The notes beneath the pieces were generated by a model. The model saw only the letters and a list, made by a program, of their open reading frames with translations. It did not search any database and was not told the DNA's origin. From an uncultured Bacilli bacterium (GTDB taxonomy: Bacteria; Bacillota_I; Bacilli_A; RF39; UBA660): a stretch of DNA of 64,000 bases. Shown here in pieces: positions 49,728-59,027 of the stretch (positions are counted from its first letter, which is position 1; the number at the start of each line of letters is the position of its first letter). The stretch is from the NCBI GenBank assembly GCA_944332705.1, contig CALVKM010000001.1:1-64000 (forward strand), given 5' to 3'. The translations under genes and the position numbers were made by a program.

Positions 49728-51155
49728 ATGGATTTATTAGATGGATTAAAGAAAAACAATACTATTTTTAATACTAAAGGTTCTAAATATTATGCAACTA
49801 GTTATAATGCTAATTTAGATGTTTTTGCTATGATTTCAAGATTTAACGATAAACAGGATATAATTAATAAATTTCGTTTAGCAATCATTGAAGATGAAAA
49901 TCTAGCATTAGCTAATTTATTATATATTTTGGATATTAGAAAGGGTAAAGGGGAAAGAAGAGTCTTTAAAACCATTTATAAAGACTTATGTCTAAATTAT
50001 CCCGCTTTAGCATTGCGTATTTTGCCTTTTATTGGGGAACTTGGCCGTTTTGATTATGTCCTAGAAGGTATAAATACACCAGTAGAAAAAGAAACAGTAG
50101 CTTTAATTAAAGAGAGATTGAATAAAGGTTTAACAACTAACGATGTATCATTACTTGCTAAATGGTTACCTTCTATTAGAACTCATAACAAAAATAATAA
50201 ATTAGCTAAAAAATTAGTTAAATTACTTGGTATGAGTGAAAAAGAATATCGCTATACTTTAAAAACATTAAGAGATAAAATAAATATAGTTGAATCTAAT
50301 TTAACTAATAAAACTTATGATAAAATTGATTTTTCTAAAGTTCCATCTAAAGCAATGTTAAAATACAATAATGCTTTTAATAGACATTTAGAGAGTGAAT
50401 TTAAGGAATATAAAAAATCTCTTATAAAAGGAGAAACTAAAATAAATACGACTGGTTTATTTTGCTATGAAATAATTAAAAACATCTACCAAAATAGAGG
50501 AGATAAAGAATTATTTGATTTAATGTGGCAAAATCAAAAAGAAATAGTAACTAATAAAAATATTTTGGTTGTTGCTGATACATCTGGTTCAATGACTGGT
50601 TTTGAACGCATTCCAATCTGTGCATCAATTGGTCTTGCTATTTATACTGCCGAAAGAAATACTGGTATATTTAAAGATCATTTTATTACATTTTCTGAAG
50701 AACCAACATTACAAATTATAAAGGGAAGAACAATTTATGAAAAAGTCCAAAATATGAAATGTATTAATCCTTTAAATACTGACATTGATAAAGTATTTGA
50801 ATTAATACTTACCACAGCAGTAGAAAATAAAATTAAAGGGGAAGAATTACCTAGTCATATTCTAATTATTACCGATATGGAATTTGATGATGGTGTTCAT
50901 TCTAAAGGTGGAACAAACTTTGAAGGCTGGAGGAAAGCTTTTAAAGATAAAGGATATCAACTTCCAACAATCATATTTTGGAATGTAGCAGGTTCCACCA
51001 GAGGTATTCCAATTACCAAATATGATGGAGATGTTGCCATTATCAGTGGTTTTTCTACTAACTTATTAGAAAACCTATTTACTCTAGATAATTACAATCC
51101 TATAGATGTAATGCTAGAACAATTAACTACTTATTTAGAAATGCTAAATAAGTAG
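49728..51155 (+). CDS. DUF2828/TROVE-like vWA protein (Ro60-type)
   Basis: About 475 residues from ATG 49728 (MDLLDGLKKNN), ten bases after GGAGG. The N-terminal half is a helical repeat array like the TROVE module of Ro60 (LANLLYILDIRKGKGERRVF, YPALALRILPFIGELGRFDYVLE, LLAKWLPSIRTHNKN). The C-terminal half is a von Willebrand A domain with the metal site VVADTSGSMTG (DxSxS), a T in FITFSEEPT and the D in ILIITDMEFDDG. Ro proteins bind misfolded RNAs and Y RNAs; bacterial Ro works with YrlA and exoribonucleases. The structured RNA directly upstream fits that scheme. Confidence 0.85.
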   Translation: MDLLDGLKKNNTIFNTKGSKYYATSYNANLDVFAMISRFNDKQDIINKFRLAIIEDENLALANLLYILDIRKGKGERRVFKTIYKDLCLNYPALALRILPFIGELGRFDYVLEGINTPVEKETVALIKERLNKGLTTNDVSLLAKWLPSIRTHNKNNKLAKKLVKLLGMSEKEYRYTLKTLRDKINIVESNLTNKTYDKIDFSKVPSKAMLKYNNAFNRHLESEFKEYKKSLIKGETKINTTGLFCYEIIKNIYQNRGDKELFDLMWQNQKEIVTNKNILVVADTSGSMTGFERIPICASIGLAIYTAERNTGIFKDHFITFSEEPTLQIIKGRTIYEKVQNMKCINPLNTDIDKVFELILTTAVENKIKGEELPSHILIITDMEFDDGVHSKGGTNFEGWRKAFKDKGYQLPTIIFWNVAGSTRGIPITKYDGDVAIISGFSTNLLENLFTLDNYNPIDVMLEQLTTYLEMLNK

Positions 51156-51161
51156 TTTTTA
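51125..51161 (+). terminator. Terminator overlapping the end of the Ro-like gene
   Basis: A 14-bp stem (51125-51138 with 51144-51157) followed by TTTTT; the stem lies partly in the coding sequence. Confidence 0.8.
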
Positions 51162-51163
51162 TA

Positions 51164-51196
51164 ACAAAAAATACGAATCCTTTTAAGATTCGTATT
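51164..51196 (-). terminator. Terminator of hsp20
   Basis: AATACGAATC/GATTCGTATT stem with a T run on the minus strand. Confidence 0.8.
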
Positions 51197-51199
51197 AAA

Positions 51200-51574
51200 T
51201 TATTTAACTTCGATGTATTTTTTATTTTTATCTTCATCGATTTTATCAACAGTAATTGTTAAAATACCGTCCTTAAATTCAGCTTGAATAGAATCTTCAT
51301 CAATATCTTCTAGATGGAAACTTCTTTCAATCTTACCATAAACTTTTCTTTCACGATGAAGATATTTTTTATTGTCTTCTTCTTTTTGTTCTTTTTCAGC
51401 TCTTATAACAATGTTTCCTTTGTTGCATTCAACTTTAATATCACTCTTGTCGTATCCTGGAACATCCATTTCAATGAAGACTTTACCATCTTTTTCATAA
51501 ATATCGCATTTCATCTTATTTTCTACTGTTAAATCACTTAACATATCATCAAAAAACATTCTACTTGGTAACAT
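51200..51574 (-). CDS. Small heat shock protein (Hsp20 family)
   Basis: A 124-residue alpha-crystallin-domain chaperone that holds unfolding proteins. The core is present: YEKDGKVFIEMDVPGYDKSDIKVECN, GNIVIRAEK, YLHRERKVYGKIERSFHLE, and the end KDGILTITV with IEVK. The N-terminal arm is short. Regulated by a promoter whose -35 lies in a CIRCE-type repeat, so HrcA control is expected; a second upstream promoter with phased boxes points the same way. Confidence 0.94.
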   Translation of the reverse strand: MLPSRMFFDDMLSDLTVENKMKCDIYEKDGKVFIEMDVPGYDKSDIKVECNKGNIVIRAEKEQKEEDNKKYLHRERKVYGKIERSFHLEDIDEDSIQAEFKDGILTITVDKIDEDKNKKYIEVK

Positions 51575-51651
51575 AAATTATCATCATCCTTTCATTAATT
51601 ATTATGTTATTCATTTAATGTTTTTAGTCAATATTTCCTATTGACAATATA

Positions 51652-51693
51652 ACTATATCACTTTAATTAGCACTTGTCAAGTTAAAGTGCTAA
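51652..51693 (-). promoter_or_regulatory. hsp20 promoter embedded in a CIRCE-type operator
   Basis: TTAGCACTT-N9-AAGTGCTAA at 51667-51693 equals the CIRCE consensus with one symmetric change (C/G to T/A) in each arm. The minus-strand promoter TTGACA (51680-51675), 17-bp spacer, TATAGT (51657-51652) has its -35 in the operator, so HrcA binding would block RNA polymerase. Confidence 0.9.
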
Positions 51694-51718
51694 TTTCACA
51701 AATGTTTCACATTTAAGT

Positions 51719-51827
51719 GAAGTGGGTTATATAACAGGGGGTGTTATAAACATAGATAAGGTGTTAATAATCAAAGGTTAACTTACAGAAGGTAATTTGA
51801 ATATGAATAATAACCAAAACCCACTTC
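51719..51827. repeat. Spaced inverted repeat in the long hsp20 upstream region
   Basis: GAAGTGGGTT (51719-51728) and AACCCACTTC (51818-51827) face each other about 90 bp apart. Next to the first arm is a hairpin TATAACA-GGGGG-TGTTATA (51729-51747). The right arm coincides with the predicted 5' end of the RNA from array B, as in element A at 31029. Confidence 0.6.
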
Positions 51828-51835
51828 CAAGTAAT

Positions 51836-51904
51836 ATTCTACCAGTATTTTTAAGTTTTGCAAGCGATTCGACAAAACTAGACATGGTTCGACAAGAATC
51901 GACA
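51836..51904 (-). promoter_or_regulatory. Phased TGTCGAA array and promoter (array B)
   Basis: On the minus strand four heptamers sit at exact 10-bp steps: TGTCGAT (51904-51898), TGTCGAA (51894-51888), TGTCTAG (51884-51878) and TGTCGAA (51874-51868). After TCGC come TTGCAA (51863-51858), 16 bp and TAGAAT (51841-51836). Same layout as array A. The transcript would run toward hsp20. No convincing peptide is coded in its first 120 nt. Confidence 0.7.
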
Positions 51905-51914
51905 TAGAGTAGGA

Positions 51915-53678
51915 TTAATCGGCAGTACAAGTAGGGCAATCAATTCTAAATGGAGAATTTTTTGAACCATTACCAGAAATGTATGTAACTTCTGGTTTTA
52001 GATAAAAACATGGTCTAACATTGGCATTACTATTATTTACACCACCATCATCTACAACTCTTCCGTCAGCGTTAATATAATAGACATTGCTTGTGCTTGT
52101 TGAAATTGGAGATATTGTCCATTCATGCATTCCCATGTATAACCAATTATTCTTTTTTATTGAATTATTGCCATAGCTATACATATTTGTTGACCATGAA
52201 TTTTGTGATGCAGCATATCCGTAATCACTTACATACATTAAACCGATTTTTCCAGACCAGGTTGTTCCAATGCTTTCTGCATTATAAAATTTTTTTGAAG
52301 TTGCATCATAAGTTCTATAGCCACTAACATACCAAATAGTATTTGCTATTTTATTTTTATAATTTAAATTAAAAGTATTTAAAAAAATATTATTTAAATT
52401 AGTTGAATTTAAATTTGATTCTTCCCATTTATTATTTTTGGTGTTATTATTCCATAAATATGCATCAACCTTATTATGACTTCCTAAATATTCGTTCGTA
52501 ACATTATAATAATTATCTGAATATGCTCCACTAGTTCCTAGTAAATTGCTATTTGCATAATCCCATTTTATTAGTTTTACTTCAGAACCAAATACTCCTA
52601 TGATTCGATATAAATTGTCACTTGGACATGTTTCTGCATCACTACCAAAACATACATAATTGTCTGGATTTGCTCCTGAATATCTATATGAATTATCACC
52701 AGCACTATTTGCTAAACTACTCGTATGATAATATATTCCATTTACCCCTTGTGACGTATATAACGATTTTATATAATCTGCTAATAAAATAGGTGTTTCT
52801 TCAGTTGTTATACTTATTGAATATTTATTAGAAAATATCCCATTATTATTTTCTGCAAATATAATAATAGTATAGTTAGAATTATCTGTTAAAGTATTAA
52901 ATGTATACTCTGGTGTTGTGCTAGTTCCAGCATAATTTTCTCCGTCACCATTGATATAAAAATAATATCTTTCAATTTCCACATCGCTTGTTGCATCAAC
53001 TGTTAAAGTAAAACCATAACTTGTTATATCGCTTATACTAACACTATTTATCACAGGTCCTGATTCATCTGTGGTACTTACTATTACTTCATATATATTA
53101 GATCTAGCATTTGTGCTATCTATAGCATAAATGCTTATCTTATATTCTGTTAGTTTGTTTAAGTCATTTATTGTTATTGGACTTGATGTTGTTTCTTGAT
53201 ATTCTTCACTATCATTTAATGAATAATAATATGTAGTAATATTTCCATTTTCACTGGTTGCGCTTATATCTAATGTAACTGATGACCCTGTTACATTAGT
53301 AATGCTTACATTATCTATCCATACGCCATCATATTTATCAAAGTACACATAGCAATTATCTGATTTATTACTTAATAAATTTACTGTTTTATTTATTGAA
53401 TTATATTCTAGTTCTCCTCCATTTTCACAACCACTTAAAGTATCATTAAATATATAACCGGACTCCGGCCACGAAGTATCTTTAGTTTCTTCATAGATAC
53501 CTGTACCGGCATCTGTTTCATACATCATAGTTATCATATTACTATTTATTACTTCTGTATCTTTATTTGTATTAGATAATACATTTTTATTTTCATTATT
53601 TGTATTATTTAATGAAACAAAGATAACTAAAATAAATGTTACTAACATACTACTTATTAACAAGACTTTCTTTTTCAT
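51915..53678 (-). CDS. Secreted FN3-domain surface protein
   Basis: About 587 residues from ATG 53678 (MKKKVLLISSMLV), behind AAAAGGTGG. N-terminal signal anchor (residues 4-24), then a linker with a Cys pair, two fibronectin type III domains (about 125-215 and 218-305), and a C-terminal module of about 280 residues with DNYVCFGSDAETCPSDNLYRIIGVFG, VKLIKWDYAN, WTISPIS and NVRPCFYLKPEV. The same module end is found, truncated, at 21113-21373. No sortase motif is visible. Probably an envelope adhesin or binding protein. Upstream palindromes and a divergent XRE gene suggest switch-like control. Confidence 0.8.
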   Translation of the reverse strand: MKKKVLLISSMLVTFILVIFVSLNNTNNENKNVLSNTNKDTEVINSNMITMMYETDAGTGIYEETKDTSWPESGYIFNDTLSGCENGGELEYNSINKTVNLLSNKSDNCYVYFDKYDGVWIDNVSITNVTGSSVTLDISATSENGNITTYYYSLNDSEEYQETTSSPITINDLNKLTEYKISIYAIDSTNARSNIYEVIVSTTDESGPVINSVSISDITSYGFTLTVDATSDVEIERYYFYINGDGENYAGTSTTPEYTFNTLTDNSNYTIIIFAENNNGIFSNKYSISITTEETPILLADYIKSLYTSQGVNGIYYHTSSLANSAGDNSYRYSGANPDNYVCFGSDAETCPSDNLYRIIGVFGSEVKLIKWDYANSNLLGTSGAYSDNYYNVTNEYLGSHNKVDAYLWNNNTKNNKWEESNLNSTNLNNIFLNTFNLNYKNKIANTIWYVSGYRTYDATSKKFYNAESIGTTWSGKIGLMYVSDYGYAASQNSWSTNMYSYGNNSIKKNNWLYMGMHEWTISPISTSTSNVYYINADGRVVDDGGVNNSNANVRPCFYLKPEVTYISGNGSKNSPFRIDCPTCTAD

Positions 53679-53698
53679 AGGTACCACCTTTTATAATG

Positions 53699-53764
53699 TG
53701 TATCTTATTATGATACATATTATAATTAAATATTACAAAAAATTGTGTACCTTGTCAAGATACA
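53699..53764. promoter_or_regulatory. Operator-like palindromes between divergent genes
   Basis: TGTATC-TTATTAT-GATACA (53699-53717) is a perfect 6-bp palindrome; a second site has TGTACC...GATACA ending at 53764. They lie between the surface-protein gene and the small XRE gene and are good candidates for that regulator. Confidence 0.5.
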
Positions 53765-53813
53765 AAATCTAATTATTTAATAATTCTATGATACTATTAA
53801 GGCGTGATAAAAT

Positions 53814-54026
53814 ATGGAAGTAAATTGTAATAAATATGAGACTAAAGAAATCATTAAATTTATGAGGGATTGCACTGAAAAAACACAAGCTCAATTTGCT
53901 CGTGATTTAAATCGCCAAAGAGGGTGGTGTGCTAAACTTGAAGGTGGAGTTACGAATATAAGTTTAAAAGATTTTTTAGAATTAGCTAGAATAAATGATA
54001 TAGAAATAATAATGCGAAAAAAATAG
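53814..54026 (+). CDS. Small XRE-type regulator
   Basis: A 70-residue single helix-turn-helix: EIIKFMRDCTEKTQAQFARDLNRQRGWCAKLEGG, followed by LKDFLELARINDIEIIM. It has no extra domain. Divergent from the surface-protein gene with palindromes between them, so probably regulates itself and that gene. A terminator-like AGATTG/CAATCT hairpin follows the stop. Confidence 0.75.
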   Translation: MEVNCNKYETKEIIKFMRDCTEKTQAQFARDLNRQRGWCAKLEGGVTNISLKDFLELARINDIEIIMRKK

Positions 54027-54053
54027 ATTGCCATAAAACAATCTATTTTATTT

Positions 54054-56597
54054 TTAATCCACTCTTAATGCTTCAACTGGATCTTTTTTAGAAGCCATTC
54101 TTGAAGGTATTAAACCAGCAATCATTGTTAGTAATACACTTATTATTACAAGTATTATTGCACCACCTACAGGAAGAACGGCAATATTTGAAATACCTGA
54201 TAAATTTTTAATTATAATATTTATTGGAATCGTTAGAAGTAGGGTAATAAGTATTCCCATTACTCCAGCAGTTAAACCTTCAATAAATGTTTCGGCATTA
54301 AATACTCTTGATATATCTTTTTTACTAGCACCAATAGCTCTAAGAATACCAATTTCTTTAGTTCTTTCAAGTACGGAAATATAAGTAATTATACCAATCA
54401 TTATTGATGAAACAATTAGAGATATACTAACAAAAGCCATTAAAACATAACTTATTACATCAATAATAGTTGATACACCACTCATCATGACTCCAACTAT
54501 ATCGGTATAATTTATAACATTTTCATCATGTCCATTATCTCTTTGTTCATCATTATAATTATTTATGATATTAACTATTTCATCTTTAGAATCAAAATCT
54601 TTGGGATAAATATTTATAGCTGTTGGTTTATCTAAATCAATAACTCCAATTTTGTTTAAGACATCTTGATAAGTAGCACCAGCTTGTTCTTCATATGTGG
54701 CAATAACTTCAGCCATTTCTGTTGGGCTTAAACTTTGTAAGTAAGCCATTTGTTCTGGAGTAAGAGTACTTATATCAAACTCTTCATCACTAAATTCTCT
54801 TCCTGTAAAAACATTTATATTAGGGTTTTCAAGTTGGGCTTGAGCAATCTCAGATTCATGTATTTTGTTTATAACATATTCTTTTAAATCCTTTAAATAC
54901 ATTACACCACCAGCAGTTGAAGCAATAATTGATTCTTCATTAGGTCTTATAATACCTGTTATAACAAGTTCTTCGGCATTATCAAGTAGTTCTTTCATGT
55001 AATCATCATTATTTTTCTTATCAACCCAGATGCCATTTTCAAGTTCATAGTAATCGCTATTTAAAACAAATTTAAATTTCATTCCCACTAAATCATCCAT
55101 ATCATATGATGTTTGTTCAACTTCAAACGGTGTCCCATTCATAATATTTTGATACATTTCTGATAATTCTGATTGATCTTTTAAACCTAAGGCATATAAA
55201 GTAAAATCACTCATTTCATTGTTTTCATCAACTACTAAAACAACTTCGTTGTATTCCTCCGGCCAAGAACCAGCGACTAAATCATACATTTGCTCATTCA
55301 TTTCCTGGCTATCAAACATTTCACTAAATACATCTGTTGACATAAATGCTGATTGCATTTCATTCATGCTCATACCAAGTTCATCTAAAACAGTATTAGG
55401 ATTAACTTGGATAATTTCTTCATTATCGTCCTTATATATTTGTAAATTTAGATTATAAGAATAGCTTATTGCTGATGTATAATCTTTGATGTTTGTATCA
55501 TCACTTTCAATATAACTTTTGAAAGCTTCTAGGTTATTACTTTCAACACTAGCAGATGCTGTAGCCATCATTTCACTCATGACATCATTAGAATATATTT
55601 TGCCTTCTTCGTGTTCTTCCGTATCACTACTTGGTTGCATACTAGATATAAAATCCGCAATTTCAACAGTTTCTTCTTGAACAGTAAGAGGGTAACTAGT
55701 AAGAGTTTCTTCTTCAACATTATTTATATATTCTTGAACACCATTAGATATGGCAAGTATTAAGGCTATACCAATAATACCTATAGAACCGGCGAAAGCT
55801 GTAAGGATTGTTCTTCCTTTTTTTGTCATTAAGTTATTTAAACTTAAATTCATAGCAGTCATAAATGACATCGATGTCTTTTTGCCGGTTTCCTTTTTTT
55901 CTTTAATTTCTTTTTTAGAATTATAGGCTCGCGAATCACTTGTAATTTCCCCATCTAGTAAGTTTATAGTTCTTGTTGCATATTTACTAGCCAAATCCGG
56001 ATTGTGAGTAACCATAATTATTAATCTATCTTTAGAAATTTCTTTTAGTATTTCCATTATTTGAATACTTGTTTTAGTATCAAGGGCACCAGTTGGTTCA
56101 TCAGCAAGCAAGATATCTGGATTATTTACTAGGGCTCTAGCAATTGCTACTCTTTGCATTTGGCCACCACTCATTTGGTTAGGTTTTTTATGCATTTGAT
56201 CTTTAAGTCCAACTTTTTCTAATACTTCAATTGCTTTTTTTCTTCTGGTCTTTTTATCAACACCTGATAAAGTTAAAGCAAGTTCGACATTAGATAAAAC
56301 ACTTTGATGAGTTATTAAATTATAGTTTTGAAAAACAAAACCAATACGATGATTTCTATATGTATCCCAGTCTCGATCTTTATATTTTTTAGTACTTATA
56401 CCATCGATGATTAAATCTCCAGATGTATAGTGATCAAGTCCTCCGATAATATTTAAAAGTGTTGTTTTACCACAGCCAGAAGGTCCTAGTATAGCAACAA
56501 ACTCTGATTCTCTAAATTCTATATTTATCCCTTTTAGGGCTTTTACTATTTCTTCTCCTGATTCATAATTCTTCTTAATATTTTTAAGTTGTAACAA
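54054..56597 (-). CDS. MacB-type ABC transporter (ATPase fused to FtsX-like permease)
   Basis: An 847-residue mechanotransmission ABC protein. Residues 1-225 are a LolD/MacB ATPase: GPSGCGKTTLLN, FVFQNYNLI, MSGGQMQRVAIARAL, ILLADEPTGALD, MVTHN. A linker precedes TM1 (about 262-285), then a large extracellular domain (about 290-705) and three C-terminal helices with the FtsX motif ERTKEIGILRAIGASK and GLIPSRMASKKDPVEALR. It probably acts on peptides, lipoproteins or the cell wall rather than moving substrate through the membrane. Fused in one chain, whereas most Firmicutes split it. Confidence 0.92.
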   Translation of the reverse strand: MLQLKNIKKNYESGEEIVKALKGINIEFRESEFVAILGPSGCGKTTLLNIIGGLDHYTSGDLIIDGISTKKYKDRDWDTYRNHRIGFVFQNYNLITHQSVLSNVELALTLSGVDKKTRRKKAIEVLEKVGLKDQMHKKPNQMSGGQMQRVAIARALVNNPDILLADEPTGALDTKTSIQIMEILKEISKDRLIIMVTHNPDLASKYATRTINLLDGEITSDSRAYNSKKEIKEKKETGKKTSMSFMTAMNLSLNNLMTKKGRTILTAFAGSIGIIGIALILAISNGVQEYINNVEEETLTSYPLTVQEETVEIADFISSMQPSSDTEEHEEGKIYSNDVMSEMMATASASVESNNLEAFKSYIESDDTNIKDYTSAISYSYNLNLQIYKDDNEEIIQVNPNTVLDELGMSMNEMQSAFMSTDVFSEMFDSQEMNEQMYDLVAGSWPEEYNEVVLVVDENNEMSDFTLYALGLKDQSELSEMYQNIMNGTPFEVEQTSYDMDDLVGMKFKFVLNSDYYELENGIWVDKKNNDDYMKELLDNAEELVITGIIRPNEESIIASTAGGVMYLKDLKEYVINKIHESEIAQAQLENPNINVFTGREFSDEEFDISTLTPEQMAYLQSLSPTEMAEVIATYEEQAGATYQDVLNKIGVIDLDKPTAINIYPKDFDSKDEIVNIINNYNDEQRDNGHDENVINYTDIVGVMMSGVSTIIDVISYVLMAFVSISLIVSSIMIGIITYISVLERTKEIGILRAIGASKKDISRVFNAETFIEGLTAGVMGILITLLLTIPINIIIKNLSGISNIAVLPVGGAIILVIISVLLTMIAGLIPSRMASKKDPVEALRVD

Positions 56598-56609
56598 TAT
56601 ACCATCTCC

Positions 56610-57446
56610 TTAATCTTTAACTATTTCAAAGTCAATATGTTTTATTTTTAACTTTGCTCTGTATATATTGTATTTAATTTCTCTTTCTATTTTTATTAAT
56701 TCTGGTAACGATAAATCATCATCAATACTTATTTCTATTGTTGCTGTATAGTGTTTATTTATATTATTTAAATTAATTGAATTAAAATAAACATTATTAT
56801 ATTTATTAATTATTTGTTTTACTTTATCATTTGCTTTTTTTGATGTATCATTAGAACTATGCATTAATATTATATTACTAGTAATTATTTTATATCCTTT
56901 TATAAATATTAAAACACTTATAAATAAACAACCATATAAATTAATTAATGGTATTTTTATACTTAACATAATTAATATAAACATTAAAATATTAAGTAGG
57001 GCATCATAGTAAGAATTTTTACTAGTTATATATAAACTTTGACTAAATATATTCTTACTTATATTAAATGTATAATTAGAATTTAAAAAGTGCATTAAAA
57101 TAATAGTAATCATAATAAATATAATATTACCTGATGCATAAGTAAAATCTAAATAAAATGTTTGTTCAAATAAATATATAGATGTAATTATGAGTATTAT
57201 ACCTACAAAAATATGTAAAATAGATTCTTGTTTGCCAAAACCAAAAGGATGCCTCATATTAGCTTTACGCATAGATATAACACTTCCAATATAAGCAATT
57301 GCTTCACTAATATAATTGCATAAAGTATAATAACCTAGCATCATTAAAATATAGCTATTAAAAAATATTCCACAAACTATTTTTATTATAGCTAGTGCTA
57401 AATTTATAAACATACTTACATTTAAGGTTTGTTCTTCTTTTATCAT
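56610..57446 (-). CDS. Cation diffusion facilitator-like protein with altered metal site
   Basis: A 278-residue protein with the six-helix CDF layout and cytoplasmic C-terminal domain. It keeps the family segment RKANMRHPFGFGKQESI. The metal-binding motifs differ: the TM2 DxxxD reads SEAIAYIGSV (no Asp), and TM5 reads SKNSYYDALLN with only one Asp. Zn/Mn transport in the usual way is therefore doubtful. It ends 12 bp before the MacB-like gene start, so the two are probably co-transcribed. Confidence 0.75.
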   Translation of the reverse strand: MIKEEQTLNVSMFINLALAIIKIVCGIFFNSYILMMLGYYTLCNYISEAIAYIGSVISMRKANMRHPFGFGKQESILHIFVGIILIITSIYLFEQTFYLDFTYASGNIIFIMITIILMHFLNSNYTFNISKNIFSQSLYITSKNSYYDALLNILMFILIMLSIKIPLINLYGCLFISVLIFIKGYKIITSNIILMHSSNDTSKKANDKVKQIINKYNNVYFNSINLNNINKHYTATIEISIDDDLSLPELIKIEREIKYNIYRAKLKIKHIDFEIVKD

Positions 57447-57477
57447 ATATTACACCTATAATAAATTATATCACATA

Positions 57478-57996
57478 TTAGCGATATATTATATAGTTTT
57501 CTTTTCTTGGTTTTACTTTTGGTAGTTCACCATCTCTATATCCTAATATGACATTACCAACACCTTCATAGGATTCATCTAATCCCCAAGATTTAAGAAG
57601 ATCTTTACCAACTTCTGTTTCAAATGTTTCTTTAGCTCTATCAATCCAACAAGAATCCACTCCCAAACTAAATGCGGCATTTAAAATGTTGGTTATAACA
57701 CTAGCTCCATCTTTAACATGTGTTGGAATATCTTTTTTAGCAAGTACAACTACTAGAGTAGGGGCACCATAAAAAGGATTAGTGTCTCTGCCCATAATAC
57801 TAGCATTAATTTTAGCAATTTTATCTATTAAATCTTTATCTTGAATAGCTACAATTACGGCACTTTGCAAGCCCATACCACTTGGTGCATAGCATCCACA
57901 CTTTAATATTTCATCTAAAATATCTTTAGGAACTTGTTTGTCAGTAAAACTTCTCACACTTCTTCTTTCACATAATACTTTAGTTGTTTCATTCAA
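57478..57996 (-). CDS. Nitroreductase family protein
   Basis: 172 residues if TTG 57996 is used (MNETTKVLCERRSVRSF), behind GGTGATAAAA; an in-frame ATG at 58008 sits too close to a ribosome site. FMN-binding NAD(P)H oxidoreductase: RRSVRSFTDKQVP, APSGMGLQSA, the middle YGAPTLVVVLAKKD, NILNAAFSLGVDSCWID and a C-terminal GYRDGELPKVKPRKENYI. Substrate unknown. Full length. Confidence 0.9.
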   Translation of the reverse strand: MNETTKVLCERRSVRSFTDKQVPKDILDEILKCGCYAPSGMGLQSAVIVAIQDKDLIDKIAKINASIMGRDTNPFYGAPTLVVVLAKKDIPTHVKDGASVITNILNAAFSLGVDSCWIDRAKETFETEVGKDLLKSWGLDESYEGVGNVILGYRDGELPKVKPRKENYIIYR

Positions 57997-58084
57997 TTTT
58001 ATCACCATCCTACATTATAATACCACATTTTTGCGATAAAGTATTGATTTTTAACCAATTTTTTGATATCCTATTAACAGTTAT

Positions 58085-58161
58085 GGCGGAATTGGTGAAG
58101 TGGTTAACACGGTAGATTGTGGCTCTATTATGCAAGGGTTCGACTCCCTTATTTCGCCCCA
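58085..58161 (+). tRNA. tRNA-His(GUG)
   Basis: Includes the encoded extra G-1 (58085) opposite C73 (58158). Acceptor GCGGAAT/ATTTCGC, anticodon loop TTGTGGC with GTG, T loop TTCGACT, and encoded CCA at 58159-58161. Confidence 0.96.
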
Positions 58162-58172
58162 TTAGTGTGATT

Positions 58173-58198
58173 AATTGGCTCTTATGAGCTGATTTTTT
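58173..58198 (+). terminator. Terminator after tRNA-His
   Basis: GGCTC-TTAT-GAGCT hairpin with a following T run. Confidence 0.65.
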
Positions 58199-58266
58199 AT
58201 TGTCTTATTATACTTTATATTATATAATTAAATTAAGAAAAATAGGTTTAGAAAGGAATGATTTTA

Positions 58267-58848
58267 ATGATAAGAAAAAATTGCCAATATTATATTGATG
58301 AATTTAAAACGATGAATGAATTTATTAAGGAATTTTTAACTATAATAAAAGATAAAAAAATAAAAGCATTTATTTCTACAGATTCTCTTTGTTGGACTGA
58401 AAAATGCGTTTTTGCAGATAAAGTTTATGATACTGCTGGAGATAATTATCTTATTTTTGAAGATGATACTATTTTAAAATTTGGTTATAATTTTTTTAGT
58501 ATGATATATATTGAATTAACTGATTTTAACTCGCTAAGTGATAAAGAAGTTGAAGCAATTAACATATGTAAAAATAATCAATTTGATTTTGATTGTTATG
58601 ATAAGACTATTGTTGATTATGAATTAAATAACTTCAGTGATGAATATATTATAGAGCCATCAAATGATATAACAAGACCAGAAGGTGGCGATTATTTTAA
58701 AGAAATTATATTTCATTTGAGTAATAAAAAGAAAATATGTATCTGTGCTGAAAATGCTGAGCTTGATGGTTATTGTGATATTTGGATGGAAAATAATGAT
58801 TCCTATGGAGTATTTAATGGCGGAGATCACAAGACTCGGTGGAGTTGA
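58267..58848 (+). CDS. Hypothetical protein, possibly truncated
   Basis: 193 residues from ATG 58267 (MIRKNCQYYIDEF); GAAAGGA lies nine bases upstream. Acidic soluble protein with no motif recognised. The layout (N-terminal helix, then alternating strands) resembles small immunity-type proteins, which is only an impression. The frame stops at HKTRWS, and a second open frame encoding 48 further residues follows directly in another phase (58856-59002), so the gene may have lost its end by frameshift. Confidence 0.45.
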   Translation: MIRKNCQYYIDEFKTMNEFIKEFLTIIKDKKIKAFISTDSLCWTEKCVFADKVYDTAGDNYLIFEDDTILKFGYNFFSMIYIELTDFNSLSDKEVEAINICKNNQFDFDCYDKTIVDYELNNFSDEYIIEPSNDITRPEGGDYFKEIIFHLSNKKKICICAENAELDGYCDIWMENNDSYGVFNGGDHKTRWS

Positions 58849-58855
58849 ATGATAG

Positions 58856-59002
58856 GTGGATTATCATGATGAAAAAGGTAAATGGCTTATCTTTAAATTA
58901 ATTGTACATTCTGGTGAAACTGGCTATACTCAGGAACATGTTAGTGAGATTATTAGTGGTAAGAAAAATATATCTTCCAAGAAATTTATGATAAGAATAT
59001 AA
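58856..59002 (+). pseudogene. Out-of-phase continuation of the preceding gene
   Basis: A 48-codon frame reading VDYHDEKGKWLIFKLIVHSG, then TGYTQEHVSEIISGKKN and a short end. It has protein-like composition but no ribosome site, and begins eight bases after the upstream stop. Best explained as the displaced C-terminus of the 58267 gene. Confidence 0.4.
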
Positions 59003-59027
59003 TTTAGTTATATTGAAAGAGGTAATT

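Noticed and set aside
51803-51907. 34-codon plus-strand frame (MNNNQNPLPSN...) with a weak GAAGG site
   Set aside because: It runs through the predicted minus-strand promoter and the phased boxes, and its reading is dictated by those repeats; composition is not protein-like.
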